Shown here in pieces: positions 37,678 through 49,962 of a stretch of DNA of 64,000 nucleotides. Origin of the DNA: Magicicada septendecula. Lineage: Eukaryota > Arthropoda > Insecta > Hemiptera > Cicadidae. Positions within the stretch are counted from its first letter, which is position 1; every line of letters starts with the position of its first letter. The position numbers and the translations under genes are program-made. Where the stretch lies: the NCBI GenBank assembly GCA_034769895.1, contig CM068367.1, forward strand, positions 350,549,111-350,613,110. The letters run 5' to 3'. Below the pieces are notes generated by a model. It saw only the letters and a program-made list of their open reading frames with translations. It did no database searches and was not told where the DNA came from.

Positions 37678-38776
37678 TGAAGCTCTACGAGCTTTAATTA
37701 AATTTTATTAATGTTTAAATATAGATAGTTAACTACTTTTCCAGGGTCTCGTCAGGTGTACTCATTAGCAGAGAGAAACAGGTGAACGCAAATGACCAAC
37801 ACTTTTGGTTAACGAACACTTTTTATTTTATGCTACTGACTCCCATCTCGTCAACTTCTTTCATACTATAATTTGAACATGAATATATTTGGCCACGAGG
37901 CTCAATTAATAGAACAACTCATACTTAATTAATTATTAACTACAAAATGAATTTAATTACTATACAAATAGTTACGCAACCAGCACTTCTTAAATATAGA
38001 TTCTTTACATTCACTCAAACACACACTTTCATGCAGTACATTTTTTTATTTATATTCCCCTTTTGAGCTCATTTTATAGTAAAAAACATTTCTTTCAATG
38101 ACAAATTTGAATTGTGTTTGAATTTATTTATGCCTGGTTGAAAAATTATATTATGCTTCGTTCTGTTACTTATCTGTTTCCAACCGGTGAGTCCATTTTA
38201 CTGCGCACTTTTAACTATTTCTTATATTTTCTTGGTTTCCCGCACTTTACTGAAATAATGTACTTTTACATCGGAAACTGTTAATTAATTTTGTGCAATT
38301 CCGACCCGATTTTGTTGATATTTTCACATTTTTGTTGTATGCGGGCGCAACGAAAACTACGCCGAGTCGGCGGGCGCACAGACGGATTGCGTCCGGTGTG
38401 TTGAGCTGTTATTATCCAACTGCTTTGTTCTGTGAGTCACAAAACTGTTGTCGTAGACACGCCCTGCATAGCAGCGTTATGTAAGGCGCTGACGTAACAT
38501 TCGCCTGTTGTTAGTTACATAACTTGTTGACTGGTTTTGTGCTTGTCATTAGCTGACCTTGGCACAATTTGTCGGTTGTTGAATCTGTTTTACAAAATAT
38601 TATTGAATAAATGTCACGTATAATGTCAACAGCAGTGCTGCCACTGTCGCTACTAATAAAACACCTTTTGGTTTACGTTTGTCCCAAATATTCGAAAAAA
38701 TGTTATCTACTTTATTTAAAAAAAAAAAAATACAAATTTCCTTATTACCCCAGGTAGGCCAAAATTCCACGTTACA
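37678..38776 (-). repeat. E2 3' LTR
   Basis: Near-identical to the copy at 42604-43705. It lies downstream in E2 orientation, next to the polypurine tract. Short frames inside it occur in both LTRs and are not genes. Confidence 0.9.
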
Positions 38777-38824
38777 ATACCCCCCTCAATGAGATATTTT
38801 ATGCCGAAGCATAAAAAGCCTCAT
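38777..38824 (-). promoter_or_regulatory. E2 hairpin plus polypurine tract
   Basis: In E2 orientation ATGAGG and TTTTATGC pair with GCATAAAA and TCTCAT around a TTCG loop closed by C-G. GAGGGGGG and TAT follow, then the LTR. Compared with E1, the inner stem bases change in pairs (TCTTCTG/CAGAAGA to TTTTATG/CATAAAA) while the structure stays. Confidence 0.75.
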
Positions 38825-39829
38825 TGACACATTCATACTTGCTAGAGGGATCAGCCAGGATATGTCGCCACAACCCCCTGTATGGTTTACAAAAAATATA
38901 ATCAACTCACCCTTGGTCCGGTGACTGTGACCGCACCTGAATGACAATACTGGACTTCTCTCTCGAGATCCCAACACCGTAGAGTCAGACAGATACTTAA
39001 CGCCCCTGCTCTGACGCGCTGGCCAGCTCAGGTCCACCGCCACAGCATCACCCAACTCTGAAACAACAAATCAAATATTAAATAGTGGCCTTATACAACA
39101 CCATATCCCCAACTGATCTGTTTCCCCCTAGCGGTGCTGGTTTGCGCTAAGAAGCACTGGTTTTGTTTTTTCACTAACTGCTAACATATATATAAAAATA
39201 CCTAACAACAACATGATACCCATTTTAAAATTCCATAATCTCATTCTATCTACTTTCTCTTGTTAACTTTTATCCCAAAATTCAAAATTATTGCCCTGAT
39301 TCCCATCAGAATTTAAATAAATATTTCCCAATTCTACATCTCTGTCATCCCCAACTTGCATTTAAAGTATTTAAATTCATAAAATTGTCTTACACTAACA
39401 ACCACAACATAACATAAGAAAACATAGTACATTCATAATTCACATTGTTATTATTATCTTAAAATAAAGTTTGTATTTAAAATTTACACATTTTACATAA
39501 TTAAATTTGCATATAAAATCATAAAATTTACCTTTTAATCTCAATTTAACTTTTCTGAATTCGTTTCTCAGATTTTTTTTTTTTTTTTTTTTTTTTGTAA
39601 CTCATTGAAAATTTTAATTATCATAAATTTATTTCATTTTTAGTAAAAATCTTTAAACAGAAAACTTATTATTATATTTTTATAATCCTTATTCCTAACA
39701 TACTACATGCAATCAACACAATAAGACATAATAAACACAATATATAAAATATCTAGTGCATCTATTTTTTCAAATTTTAACAAAACTATTTAATAGCGAG
39801 TCATCATTACTAAAATGCAACAAAATTTC
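38825..39829 (-). other. E2 conserved 3' block and AT-rich internal region
   Basis: The piece next to the hairpin aligns by eye with E1 and E3 (GGTGTTGGGATCTCGAGA, GAGAAGTCCAGT). In E2 it is open for 89 sense codons from 39055 down to 38786, but the frame is not open in E1 or E3, so coding is doubtful. A poly(T) run of about 25 lies near 39573. Confidence 0.5.
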
Positions 39830-40265
39830 TTAATTCGTTATCCCCTTGGATAACCTCCCTGCCACACACACTATGACCCCCCTGGACTGTGGCGTCCACA
39901 AGGACTGAAATTTTGGAGGAATGTGACATCTCCGTGTCCTTGCTTCTGCGTTACATTTTAAAAGCTTAGATATCAATATATCTCTGTTTATAGTTATGCA
40001 CCCTTAATGCGGGTCTACCACCTGGCTCTGCTGTCCCTACTCGGACAGAGTGGCAGCCGCTGTTCCATAGTTTGGTGATTCCCCTTAATTTCACCCCCCA
40101 TCAATTTCTAAATACACCTTTACAACGATAACAGCTATGGCCAGTATGGTCAGCGCGTAATCGTAATGTGCCCCAACCATAGCTGTTAAAGCTAAACCAA
40201 TTCCACGATCAAGGTTTGGTGAGGCCGTGACCGCCCGAAAAGTTGGGGAATCACAAGTATAATAT
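39830..40265 (-). ncRNA. Structured RNA domain of E2 (shorter version)
   Basis: Read on the minus strand it carries the CCCC...TTTTCGGGC hairpin, CGGTCA pairing TGATCG (40206-40233), AACAGCTATGG pairing CCATAGCTGTT (40130-40187), the conserved GCGGCTGCCACTCTGTCCGA stretch, and GTTATCC pairing GGATAAC (39837-39854). Compared with E1 the last stem has several paired replacements and the CGATTA stem has one. The first hairpins seen in E1 and E3 are missing. Confidence 0.7.
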
Positions 40266-41064
40266 TTCCTTTTAAAATTGAAATTAACAATTTATATTAC
40301 ATGACATTTCTAGTCTTGGTGGTGTTATAACCTAATACATTTCTTTCTTAACTTTCCCTACCTTGATCTTCATTTACATAAAATACATAATGTGTGTATA
40401 AACAATAATAATAATTTATAATAATAGAATATAAAAATGTCTGTTTATGTATGAAAACTTTAATATCTACAAGTACATCCATCATCACTCAGCTAGATAA
40501 TACTTTTTTAATTGGGTCACATTATAAGTTCCTTTTATTTCTCGAGTTTGCAAATCTACTAACATAAGCATTCTCCATTTTCACTTGGCTAACCTCATAT
40601 GGACCGTCATACAATAGAAAGAATTTCTTAAAATTTCAAAATTATTATTAACATTTATTTTTAACCTTTATGTTATTCCACAAACTAAACTATTTAAGAT
40701 TTATTTAGTCATTAATTGTTTTTCAATTGAAATTTCATCAAATAATTTAAATATCTCATAAAAATTCAATCATATAACATTAAATCACCATATTTAACCA
40801 TCTCAAATTATTCACTTCAATTGATTATTAAACACAACATATTTCAATTATTATCAAAATTTACAAAGCATCAATTATTGTCTTCATAATTATTTATGTA
40901 AACTGCAAAATATTAATAATATATATACATAAATGAATTCACAAATTATTTACAAATTATTCGTCAAGAACTGTTCAATTGTTTCACACTTCATATGTCC
41001 AAATCTGCAAGGTCGTTACCAAAATTTACAATATTTACCAATGTCTATACACTGATATTTTAGT
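40266..41064 (-). other. E2 noncoding region between gag and the structured domain
   Basis: AT-rich, no ORF. Just after the gag stop (41040-40970) it shares GACCTTGC and TATGAAGTGTG blocks with E1 and E3. Confidence 0.5.
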
Positions 41065-42540
41065 TCAGCCTCCATCGTTATATATATATCTAATGTATTT
41101 GTAACATGCATCATTGTTATACACACTCAATTTGTTATTACTATCATTATAATAATCATCCATTACCTTTATTCCATTCATTATGTCATTATAATTGATA
41201 GGGTTATTCCCTATTAATATTTCATACAACTTGTCAACATAAGTTATTATTGTCCAGTCTCCATCGGTAAATACGTTCATGATCGGGTTAATTACTTTTG
41301 TCAGATCATTATATTCATTATTCTTCAAGTATACTTTTAAACTTTCTCTCCATTCGTCATACTTTCGATTCACATTATATAATTCTGTTACTTTATTAAC
41401 ATACCATTCTCCACTTATATCTCTCTCACCACAATACCAAATCATACTTTCAATATCATTATTACAGACAGAGGGTACAACATTATACAACATCAATACG
41501 GGACTCTTTCCCTTCTTAAACAACACTTGTGAACACTTTGGTTCAGAAAAATTAATAGGAAAATTTACCCTCTGCCCCACATACTCTATTCTCTCTTTCC
41601 ACTTTCTCTCTGACTCATAATAATTTCTCTTTAACTTATATAATTCTATTTCTCTCTCTGCACACAACTCTCTATCTAAATCTCTCTCACTCACATTAGT
41701 TAATATCTGATTAATGGTTACATTTAAGTCTTTTCTGACTTTAATTATTTCACGCTCATGTTCCGCTTGTTTATTTTTTAAACTAGCTACATTAATTATA
41801 ATTGCATCAACTGGTTCACAGTTACTTCTGAATTCATCATTTATATTTTCTTGTATCTCACTTGCTCGTTTGATTTGCTCACACTCATTAATTATACATT
41901 GAACATTACAGTCCATTTGGTCATTTGGCTTTTTAATTTTATCATTATATTTACTTGTCAATGTGTCAAATTTTTTATTTGTCTCTAGCATTTTCTCTTT
42001 TTGTTTTTCGTTAATTATTTTTCTATCGTTTCTCATTTCGTCTTGTACCTTATTTATAACACTAGTCAGTTCATCTCTCACTCCAACAGTAACCTCATTC
42101 ATACTTTCCAATCGGCTGTTCATATTTACATCACTCATTCTTAGTTCGCTTCTTATGTTAGCAAATTCGTTATTTATGTCTACTAACCTTTCGTCTTGTT
42201 TGTTAAATTTACTATTTATTTCATTTATCTCTGATTTTAACTCATTCAAACTCATGTTTAGATTATTATTTTCTGACTTCATTTCCTCGTCTTGTTTGTC
42301 AAGTTTATTATTTACTACATTTATCTCTGATTTGATCTCAGTTTTCATTCCTGACATCATCTCCATTATTAACGCTAACTGATACGATATCTTTACATTA
42401 TCGCTTATTCTTGCGTCTACATTTGTTTCAACACTTTCAACAAAATCATTGGTTGTTACCATATGATCTTGTGTAATATTTAAAATTGATACTTCTACGC
42501 TACTTCCACCTAAGTCTGCGTTCCTACCTCCCTCTGCCAT
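41065..42540 (-). CDS. E2 gag-like structural protein
   Basis: Intact ORF of 491 codons beginning MAEGGRNADLG, 45 nt after the primer site. Residues about 45-290 are long heptad-like coiled coil with repeated NNKLDKQDE/NSKFNKQDE units. The C-terminal half matches E1: ESERKWKERIE, YVGQRVNFP, PKCSQVLF, and a final YNDGG. A charged module occurs twice, as ERDLDRELCAEREIELYKLK before the core block and ERDISGEWYVNKVTELYNVN after it. E1 shows only the second position. No CCHC knuckle, protease or polymerase motif is present. It probably assembles through the coiled coil like a Gag; this is inferred from position, family conservation and composition. Confidence 0.7.
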   Translation of the reverse strand: MAEGGRNADLGGSSVEVSILNITQDHMVTTNDFVESVETNVDARISDNVKISYQLALIMEMMSGMKTEIKSEINVVNNKLDKQDEEMKSENNNLNMSLNELKSEINEINSKFNKQDERLVDINNEFANIRSELRMSDVNMNSRLESMNEVTVGVRDELTSVINKVQDEMRNDRKIINEKQKEKMLETNKKFDTLTSKYNDKIKKPNDQMDCNVQCIINECEQIKRASEIQENINDEFRSNCEPVDAIIINVASLKNKQAEHEREIIKVRKDLNVTINQILTNVSERDLDRELCAEREIELYKLKRNYYESERKWKERIEYVGQRVNFPINFSEPKCSQVLFKKGKSPVLMLYNVVPSVCNNDIESMIWYCGERDISGEWYVNKVTELYNVNRKYDEWRESLKVYLKNNEYNDLTKVINPIMNVFTDGDWTIITYVDKLYEILIGNNPINYNDIMNGIKVMDDYYNDSNNKLSVYNNDACYKYIRYIYNDGG

Positions 42541-42584
42541 TTTTCGACCTGTTTGTAAATTTTTGTTAACTCAATTTACAAAGT

Positions 42585-42602
42585 CCATGTTAACGGGCGC
42601 CA
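42585..42602 (-). promoter_or_regulatory. E2 primer binding site, tRNA-Lys-like
   Basis: In E2 orientation TGGCGCCCGTTAACATGG begins one base after the 5' LTR. The first nine bases match the tRNA-Lys(UUU) primer site exactly; the rest matches only with small gaps (AACA, then GGAC). Confidence 0.6.
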
Positions 42603-42603
42603 T

Positions 42604-43705
42604 TGAAGCTCTACGAGCTTTAATTAAATTTTATTAATGTTTAAATATAGATAGTTAACTACTTTTCCAGGGTCTCGTCAGGTGTACTCATTAGCAGAGA
42701 GAAACAGGTGAACGCAAATGACCAACACTTTTGGTTAACGAAAACTTTTTATTTTATGCTACTGACTCCCATCTCGTCAACTTCTTTCATACTATAATTT
42801 TAACATGAATATATTTGGCCACGAGGCTCAATTAATAGAACAACTCATACTTAATTAATTATTAACTACAAAATGAATTTAATTACTATACAAATAGTTA
42901 CGCAACCAGCACTTCTTAAATATAGATTCTTTACATTCACTCAAACACACACTTTCATGCAGTACATTTTTTTATTTATATTCCCCTTTTGAGCTCATTT
43001 TATAGTAAAAAACATTTCTTTCAATGACAAATTTGAATTGTGTTTGAATTTATTTATGCCTGGTTGAAAAATTATATTATGCTTCGTTCTGTTACTTATC
43101 TGTTTCCAACCGGTGAGTCCATTTTACTGCGCACTTTTAACTATTTCTTATATTTTCTTGGTTTCCCGCACTTTACTGAAATAATGTACTTTTACATCGG
43201 AAACTGTTAATTAATTTTGTGCAATTCCGACCCGATTTTGTTGATATTTTCACATTTTTGTTGTATGCGGGTGCGACGAAAACTACGCCGAGCCGGCGGG
43301 CGCACAGACGGATTGCGTCCGGTGTGTTGAGCTGTTATTATCCGACTGCTTTGTTCTGTGAGTCACAAAACTGTTGTCGTAGACACACCCTGCATAGCAG
43401 CGTTATGTAAGGCGCTGACGTAACGTTCGCCTGTTGTCAGTTACATAACTTGTTGACTGGTTTTGTGCTTGTCATTAGCTGACCTTGGCACAATTTGTCG
43501 GTTGTTGTATCTGTTTTACAAAATATTATTGAATAAATGTCACGTATAATGTCAACAGCAGTGCTGCCACTGTCGCTACTAATAAAACACCTTTTGGTTT
43601 ACGTTTGTCCCAAATATTCGAAAAAATGTTATCTACTTTATTAAAAAAAAAAAAAAAAATACAAATTTCCTTATTACCCCAGGTAGGCCAAAATGCCACG
43701 TTACA
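42604..43705 (-). repeat. E2 5' LTR
   Basis: Upstream LTR in E2 orientation. It differs from the other copy by about a dozen substitutions and the length of an A-run, consistent with a recent insertion. Confidence 0.9.
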
Positions 43706-44819
43706 GCAACCGATGCCAAGAAGCGAAAAAACAACATGGCCTGATTGTGAATTCTGTGTGCCATGTGCTTTCGACAAGGCGGAAGTCTTGACGAAATCCC
43801 GCCTACCTTTGTAATGAAACCAGTGGACACTAGATTTCGTCTATGTCAACACCCACAAATAACACGTGTTGTGGGTGCAACTCCTCAGACTTTAGCAGCA
43901 AAGGCTGTGAACAGCGAAGGAATTTGTTAACACCAGCAGGCAGTGAGTTCCCGTATTGCAAAACTGTGGAGAGGGAACCACAAGAAAGCGTCTGCCCAGT
44001 TCATCTCACCTACGCATGCGGTCCGTATAAAATTTTACTAAAAGTTTTTTTCAAGGTTGGCCGACCTCGCCGGTGAGAACCCGGAAAAGTTATCTAAACC
44101 AGTGAAACAGTAACTCAGAATGTGAAGTAAGGTGCGGGAACCGAAAAAATGTGGTGAATTGAAAAGAAAAAACTTTCGGACGGTTACGGGGAACGCGGCG
44201 TATGACGACGAGAGGAACGACACAAGTTGGGTAATCGTCGAACAAAATCAATTATGTCATTTTAAAAGAAACAAAAAGGTTTTCCAAATCAACTAAATGG
44301 GGTTGTACAATTGTATGTGAGTAGAGTGTGGGCATTACTGGGCCGCCTTCATAAAATAACAAAGTAAAAATGTACAATAAGTTGGTTGAAATATTTAATT
44401 TTTGTTTTTGCATATGTATGTGTTTGAAATTAGAATGAGAAAAAGTAACGCTATAAAATCATTAATTTAAAATGAAGTAGAATCAATGTAATTTCATTAG
44501 AATGTTTTAAAAGTATAATTTGCAGTAAAGAGTTTGTTGAAAATTATAAATGGAGGAAAGCGTAAGTTTGAAATGAAGGTTAATAAAATGAACTGGTAGC
44601 GTAACCATGTTTTAAGCTAATTATTACGCCACATTACCATCACCTATCCTGTATGGAAGATTTCGCCTAACGAACCTGGCAATCAAAGTTTGATTTAAAG
44701 GTTTCGGTGTAAATCCGTAAAAAAACATCGTGGCGACCGATTAATAGTTTGGGATCTTCTGAGAGCGGTAAGTCAGAGTGGCGTGAGAGTAAGGTAAGTA
44801 AAAAGTAAAGAACGTAACA
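43706..44819 (+). repeat. E3 5' LTR, second part
   Basis: Continuation of the interrupted E3 LTR, starting with the duplicated GCAA. Relative to the 3' LTR it has an extra piece of about 21 bp near 43797 (TCCCGCCTACC...) and lacks a few bases near 44190. Confidence 0.9.
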
Positions 44820-44821
44820 AT

Positions 44822-44839
44822 TGGCGATCACTGCCAGAA
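44822..44839 (+). promoter_or_regulatory. E3 primer binding site, possibly tRNA-Arg
   Basis: TGGCGATCACTGCCAGAA begins two bases after the LTR. It does not fit tRNA-Lys. It resembles the arginine-type site used by some insect elements (TGGCGACCGTGACAGGA) with mismatches. The tRNA assignment is tentative. Confidence 0.45.
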
Positions 44840-45056
44840 TAACTCAGATGAATTAATAATTCATATGGGTTTAGGCCTAATTTGAAGTAAGAGATAGGTG
44901 ATGATAATGGGTGGTTTGTTGTAAGAAAAAATGTAAAATTACGAGATGTGGGAATAGAGGTTAAGGCGTAAAATACTGTTAAAGAGCTAAGTTATGACAT
45001 TTTGTTTAGATAATAACTAAGTTATATATAATAAAGGCCAATTAGATTTATAAAAA

Positions 45057-46223
45057 ATGGAAAATACGAAAGAAAGTAATAAAACTGAGAATTGGTTGTG
45101 GGAGATATTGAGGGAAATTAAACTAATGTCTAGTGATAACAGTAAGAAATTTGACGCATTAAATGAACGTTTTGACAAAAAATTTGATAAATTGAGTAGT
45201 GAAATACATGAACAGAAAGTAAAATGTGAAAGTAATTTCAATGAGTTGAAAAAGCAGAATAATGAGTTTAAAAACCATATCAATGAGATCAATAAGCATG
45301 TAGAAAATACCCATGAAATATTTAAAAATAACTTGAATAAATTAGAGCAGAATATTGAGAGAATGGGAGCGTGGGTGATAAAAACAGATAAGAGCAAAAT
45401 AAGTGAAAATAACGGAGAAACATGTATTAACAGTGGTAGTAGTTTAGATGCAAAACAGATGACGGAAGACCAGGTGAGTAGTAGCGATAATTATAACAAT
45501 GAGTTAATGAGTAATGACAGTGGTGAAATTAAAAACGTGGTGTTAGAGTGTAGGGTGGTGAGCAGAGAAAGTGTTGATGAGGGTATGAGTGTGTGTGTAG
45601 AGAGTTTAGAGGGGCAGAGGGCAGATTTTCCCCAAGTTTATTGTGAAATGGAATGTTCACAGTGGTTTTAAGAGGACAGAGTTTCCTCTGGTGGTGGTGT
45701 GGAAGACGAGGTGTCTTCGTATGGTCCTTTAGTTTTTTGTGGTTTACCTGGTAGAGGTAATAAGTATTTAATGGTGCCCTTTGCATGGAATGGGAGAGTC
45801 CAGTGGGGTTATGAGAGGTGTTGTAATGAGAGAAAGAGAGAAATAGAGGTTTTTGAGGTTAATAGAGGTTATGAAATGTTAGTGCAGGTTTTAGATATTG
45901 AGAGAGCGGAAAAAAGTGACTTACCTTGTGGAGTAGAGATAGATAAATATTTTGATAATACGGTTGTAAAAGATAATAACTTACCTGGTGTTGTAGTAGA
46001 AGAATATAATGATGATAAAATAACTTACTTGATGTTGAATAAAAATACTTACGGAGACAGAATTGAAATCACAAATGTAGACCAGTTTTATGAGTCAATA
46101 GGTTATAACGGTATAGAATATTATGTTGGGAAGGGTTATTATAATAATAATAATAAATGGAGTGTAAATAAGAATGAGAAATGTTATAAAAAAGTAAGAC
46201 TATTACACAATGATGGAGGTTGA
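45057..46223 (+). pseudogene. E3 gag-like gene with an in-frame stop
   Basis: One reading frame spans 388 codons from MENTKESNKTEN to LLHNDGG, interrupted by a TAA at 45669-45671 directly after ECSQWF. The frame is the same on both sides, so no shift is involved. The coiled coil (FNELKKQNNEFKNHINEINK) and DGG end match E1. The ECSQ block, continuous in E1 and E2, is where the stop lies. Readthrough is possible in principle, but E1 and E2 have sense codons there, so a recent inactivating mutation is the simpler reading. Confidence 0.7.
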
Positions 46224-47230
46224 ATTAAAAAATCAGGGAATGAACATTTTAAATATTTTAATTTGTGGTTATGACCTTGCTTACTTAGAAAATGAAGTGT
46301 GGTAAAATTGAACAATTAAGGACGAAGAATTTGTAAATAATTTAGTGAAATTGATTGTGTGTATTGTAAAATGTTTTATGTAAACAATGTGTATGTAATA
46401 GAAATTGATTTTAATAGTAATAATATTTTGAGCAGTTTAAATAAATAACAAAAATAATTTTGAAGACAGTAATTAACGAATTGTAATTGTTTTGATAATA
46501 ATTGAAAAATGCTGTGTTTTCCATAATTGATTTAATTAAAATAATTTGAGATGTTTAAATATTTTTGATTGATTTAAATGTTATATCATTGAATTTTTCT
46601 AATGAATTTAAATTATTTTATGAGATGTGAATTTGATAATAATTAATAAACGAATAAATGTTAAATTGTATTTAGTTGTGGAATCATATTATCGTTATTG
46701 TTTCAGAAGGTAATGGAGATGTATTGTTTTGGAATCATATGTTTTGAATGATGTACTGTGAGTATAAATTTTATAATACAAGTTAAATACAGTAAAATGT
46801 TTACAGGTGTTGAAAAGATTTTAAACTCAATGATGAAACTAATTTGAGATAATTGTACTAAATAGAAACCATAGTCAAAAGGTAATAATAACTGAAATAT
46901 GAGAAAAAATAAATGTTAATAATAAATTTGAAATTTTTTAGGAATCCAATTGTAGTAAGCGATAAATAATAAAATGATGATATATAAAAGAGTTAATAAA
47001 AATTTCAAATTATAATGTTTATAATTTTCTGTATAAATTATTTAAAAGAGAATTGTTTGTTTAATGTGAATGTAACAATACTAATGATCAAGGTTAATGT
47101 CTATTTGTTTATTATGTGTATTATGTTATCATACAAGATATGTGGGTAATTTTGGGGGGTTGAGTGGTGTTAATAGAAGTGATATACTTATGGGATGTAG
47201 AAACTGTAATTGTAGAAGGGTTAATTTAGT
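46224..47230 (+). other. E3 noncoding region after gag
   Basis: No ORF. It aligns by eye with E1 11262-12090, including GACCTTGC and AATGAAGTGTGG shortly after the stop and AAACAATGTGTATG further on. Confidence 0.6.
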
Positions 47231-47860
47231 TATTAGTATGCTATTGCCGTGGTGGCATGTGCCACGGTAGATAGCGGTAAGTGTTGGGGGTAACAGAGAG
47301 TGTTACCTCCATCGGAGGCCAAAATGGCGTAAAATACACGGCACAACTTTTATATAATTTTATATTATATGCTGATTGATTGCCGTGCCGTGTATCATAA
47401 TGACGAAGAGAACATGCCTGAATTTAGAGTTGATTTCCCCGCCTTTTCGGGCGATTACTGCCTTACCAGCACTAATCGTGGTTTTGGATGGCGGCCAGCT
47501 ATGGCCAACAATGGTAAATTTGACCATAGCTGGGCTTGAAATTGGTGTATATTTGAAATTAAAGGGGGGTGACTTTAGGGGAAATCCCCGGAACTAAGGA
47601 ACAGCGGCTGCCACTCTGTTTGCGTGGGAACAGTAAATCAGGTGGTAGACCCACATTAAGGGCATATAAATTTGAAACAAAAGATATGCTGATATCTATT
47701 TAATTTTAAAATGTAACGCAGAAGCAAGGACAAGGAGATGTTAAATTCCTCCACCAATGCCGTCCTTGTGGATGCAAATGGGCGCAACAGTCCACCCTCA
47801 GAAAACAATAGTGTGTGTGGTTAAGGTGGTTGCTCAGGGAAGTAACGAATTAAAAGTTTG
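47231..47860 (+). ncRNA. Structured RNA domain of E3
   Basis: It has the same order of hairpins as E1. CCGTGGT/GCCACGG lies at 47247-47267, TACACGGCAC/GTGCCGTGTA at 47335-47394 encloses ATATAAT/ATTATAT at 47352-47370, CGATTA/TAATCG is at 47452-47478, CCAGCTATGG/CCATAGCTGG ends at 47533, and GTTGCT/AGTAAC is at 47829-47846. Against E1, the first two helices and the enclosed one carry paired changes (T-A to C-G, G-C to A-T, C-G to T-A). The surroundings are AT-rich and far less conserved. Confidence 0.7.
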
Positions 47861-49916
47861 TAACTGAATAATGACGACTCGCTACGGAGCTAACTAAATA
47901 ATTTGTTTTGATTTAAGAAAAAGGGGTGCAGTAGATGTTTATTATACTGTGTTTATTATGTCTTGTAAATGTATTAGTTTATTGTGTTAGGATTGATAAA
48001 ATGTGTAATTTGTATAATTTTGAAATGTGTTTATAGTAAAGTCATTCACCTTGCTAAGAAAATCAGCTGATCAGCTGTAGAATATCACTTATAAATTGTT
48101 TGCAAATTTCCAATGTAATTAAATGTTCGAATCTAATGATTTCAATGTGGCTAAAGATTTTAATTTAAATGCTGATAAAATGAATTGAGATAGTTAAGAA
48201 TTTTAAATGGTTTGTAAAAGATGGTAAATATTGGGAGTTGGGTGATTAATATTTTGTTAGGACTTGTAGATCAGTCCAAGTGGAGTTAAAGGGGTACTAG
48301 AGAGAATAATATTATTGTGGGAATAAAAGTAATGTAGAATTTGAGATGCAATAGTGACACATTAGCTATGGGGAAAATATGTAGAGTGATGATTGATATA
48401 TTGGGGTAATAAACCAGGTGATATTTTGTAAATGAAAGTAATGTAATGGGAGAGTAATTAGTTGATGGCGGTTTTGTAAAAGGGGGGTGGTGTGTGAGGA
48501 GTCTGCAACGACAGGCGTTGTGGCGGGTAGCAGTGGATTTTCAGGGAGTGATTGCTGGGTAAATAGGATGGGCAAGAGGTGGAGACGGTGGTGAGTCGAG
48601 GGAACACACATCCTGAGTACAAAAGGGTAGAGAGTATTTTTTTTATATAAGGGTAGAATAATGCGAATTGAGTTGAGTAGTAAGTTGGGATTAGAGAGGG
48701 GTTGATGGATGTTTTTGATAGAGATTGGGTGTCATATTAGTTAAAGTTGTTAGTGATATTAGAGTCAGAAGGGGGGTAAGATATAAATGTATACAGGCCA
48801 AGTTGTAAATCAAGTTATTATGAATAATTAAGTCACCCAAAATAATGGAGATTGAGAATGTTAAAGAAAGTAAATCATAGTTGAAATGAAAAAATTAATT
48901 GAAACAAGTGACAAATTTTAATAGAATCTGAGAATAATGTAAAGCTATAAAATGTGTACTTTTGATTAATTTAAATGTCAGTTTTATTGTTAATTATAAT
49001 AATACTATGCTAATTTTAAATGTATTGTTTTATTATGTTGTATTGTGTTTAAAGATAAAAAAATTTTTGAAGATGTTCTATGTACTTCATGATGTAGATC
49101 TATGTATAACATATGTAGGTCAAGGTCGTTGACTTGACCCAGTTTGATCAGCTGATGGTTGATGTTATAGGCAAGACCTGTTCCTGGCAATTGATTGATG
49201 CCATCTGGTTGCGTAATTGAATTAAATGATTTTGATTTTACCGAAATTGGTAAAATTAATATTTTGATAAATTTAAATTTTTTCGAAAAAAAATTTTGAT
49301 TTTTTCCGTCTGCCATATAGGTGATGTTTGAATTTTAAGTGTATTATTGTCTATGTGTATTATTAGTGCTTTATTGAGTTATGTTGTTTAGAATATAGAG
49401 TATTAAACATTATTCATGTTTAATAAGATGTTCAGTTTGTTTTTTCTTTGTGATTGTTGTAGTGGAGAAAATTAATAGAGTTAATGGATTCATGCAAAAG
49501 TTTTTTTTTTTGATTTTCGGAGAGAGTAATGGTAATATAAAAATTTGATTTTAATTTAAACGAAATTTTTGAATTTGAAAATAAATTTTGTTAGGTTGTA
49601 GTAATAAGTATATGTACGCGCCCAGTATTTGCCAAAGGCGACCCAGTATGCATGTAAAGGCGAACATATCGGTTGAGGATCTGGCATGGAATAAGGCCAG
49701 GGATTTGGTGTTTGGGGTGGCATGTTCGAAGGTTAGGTGTGCTGTGGTGCGTGTCTGTTCGATTTTATGGTGTTGGGATCTTGAATAGAGAAGTCCAGTA
49801 ATCTCGTTCAGGTGCAGCCGTAGTCGCCGAGCCAGGGGGTAGTTTACCCATGATGTGTTAGAACTAATGGGGGTTGTTGGCACCGTATCCTCACCGATCC
49901 TCTTAGGGGTTTAGCA
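47861..49916 (+). other. E3 noncoding internal region up to the 3' hairpin
   Basis: No sense ORF. It shares blocks with E1, including CACCTTGCTAAGAAAATCAG near 48048 and GACTTGACCCAGTTTGATCA near 49130, and the 3' block near 49765. The site matching E4's insertion in E1 is empty here. Confidence 0.55.
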
Positions 49917-49962
49917 ATGAGATTTCTTCTGTTTCGGCAGAAGATCTCTCATTGGGGGGTAT
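49917..49962 (+). promoter_or_regulatory. E3 hairpin plus polypurine tract
   Basis: The ATGAGATTTCTTCTG and CAGAAGATCTCTCAT arms around TTTCGG are followed by a G6 run and TAT, then the LTR. Same design as E1 and E2. Confidence 0.75.

Larger units (their letters stand above)
37678..43705 (-). mobile_element. LTR retrotransposon E2, gag-only, inserted in the E3 LTR
   Basis: Complete 6.0-kb minus-strand element. Read in its own direction it starts TGTAACGTGG and ends AGAGCTTCA. The host duplication GCAA flanks it at 37674-37677 and 43706-43709, and the two halves of the E3 LTR join exactly when it is removed. It has two 1.1-kb LTRs differing at about a dozen positions by eye, a Lys-type primer site, an intact gag-like ORF, the shared structured domain in part, and a hairpin plus polypurine tract. 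No pol motif is visible. It is a more distant relative of E1 and E3, shorter and with a different LTR. Confidence 0.85.

Noticed and set aside
38293-38484. 63-codon ORF, repeated at 43219-43410
   Set aside because: Present in both E2 LTRs, antisense to the element, without recognisable motifs.
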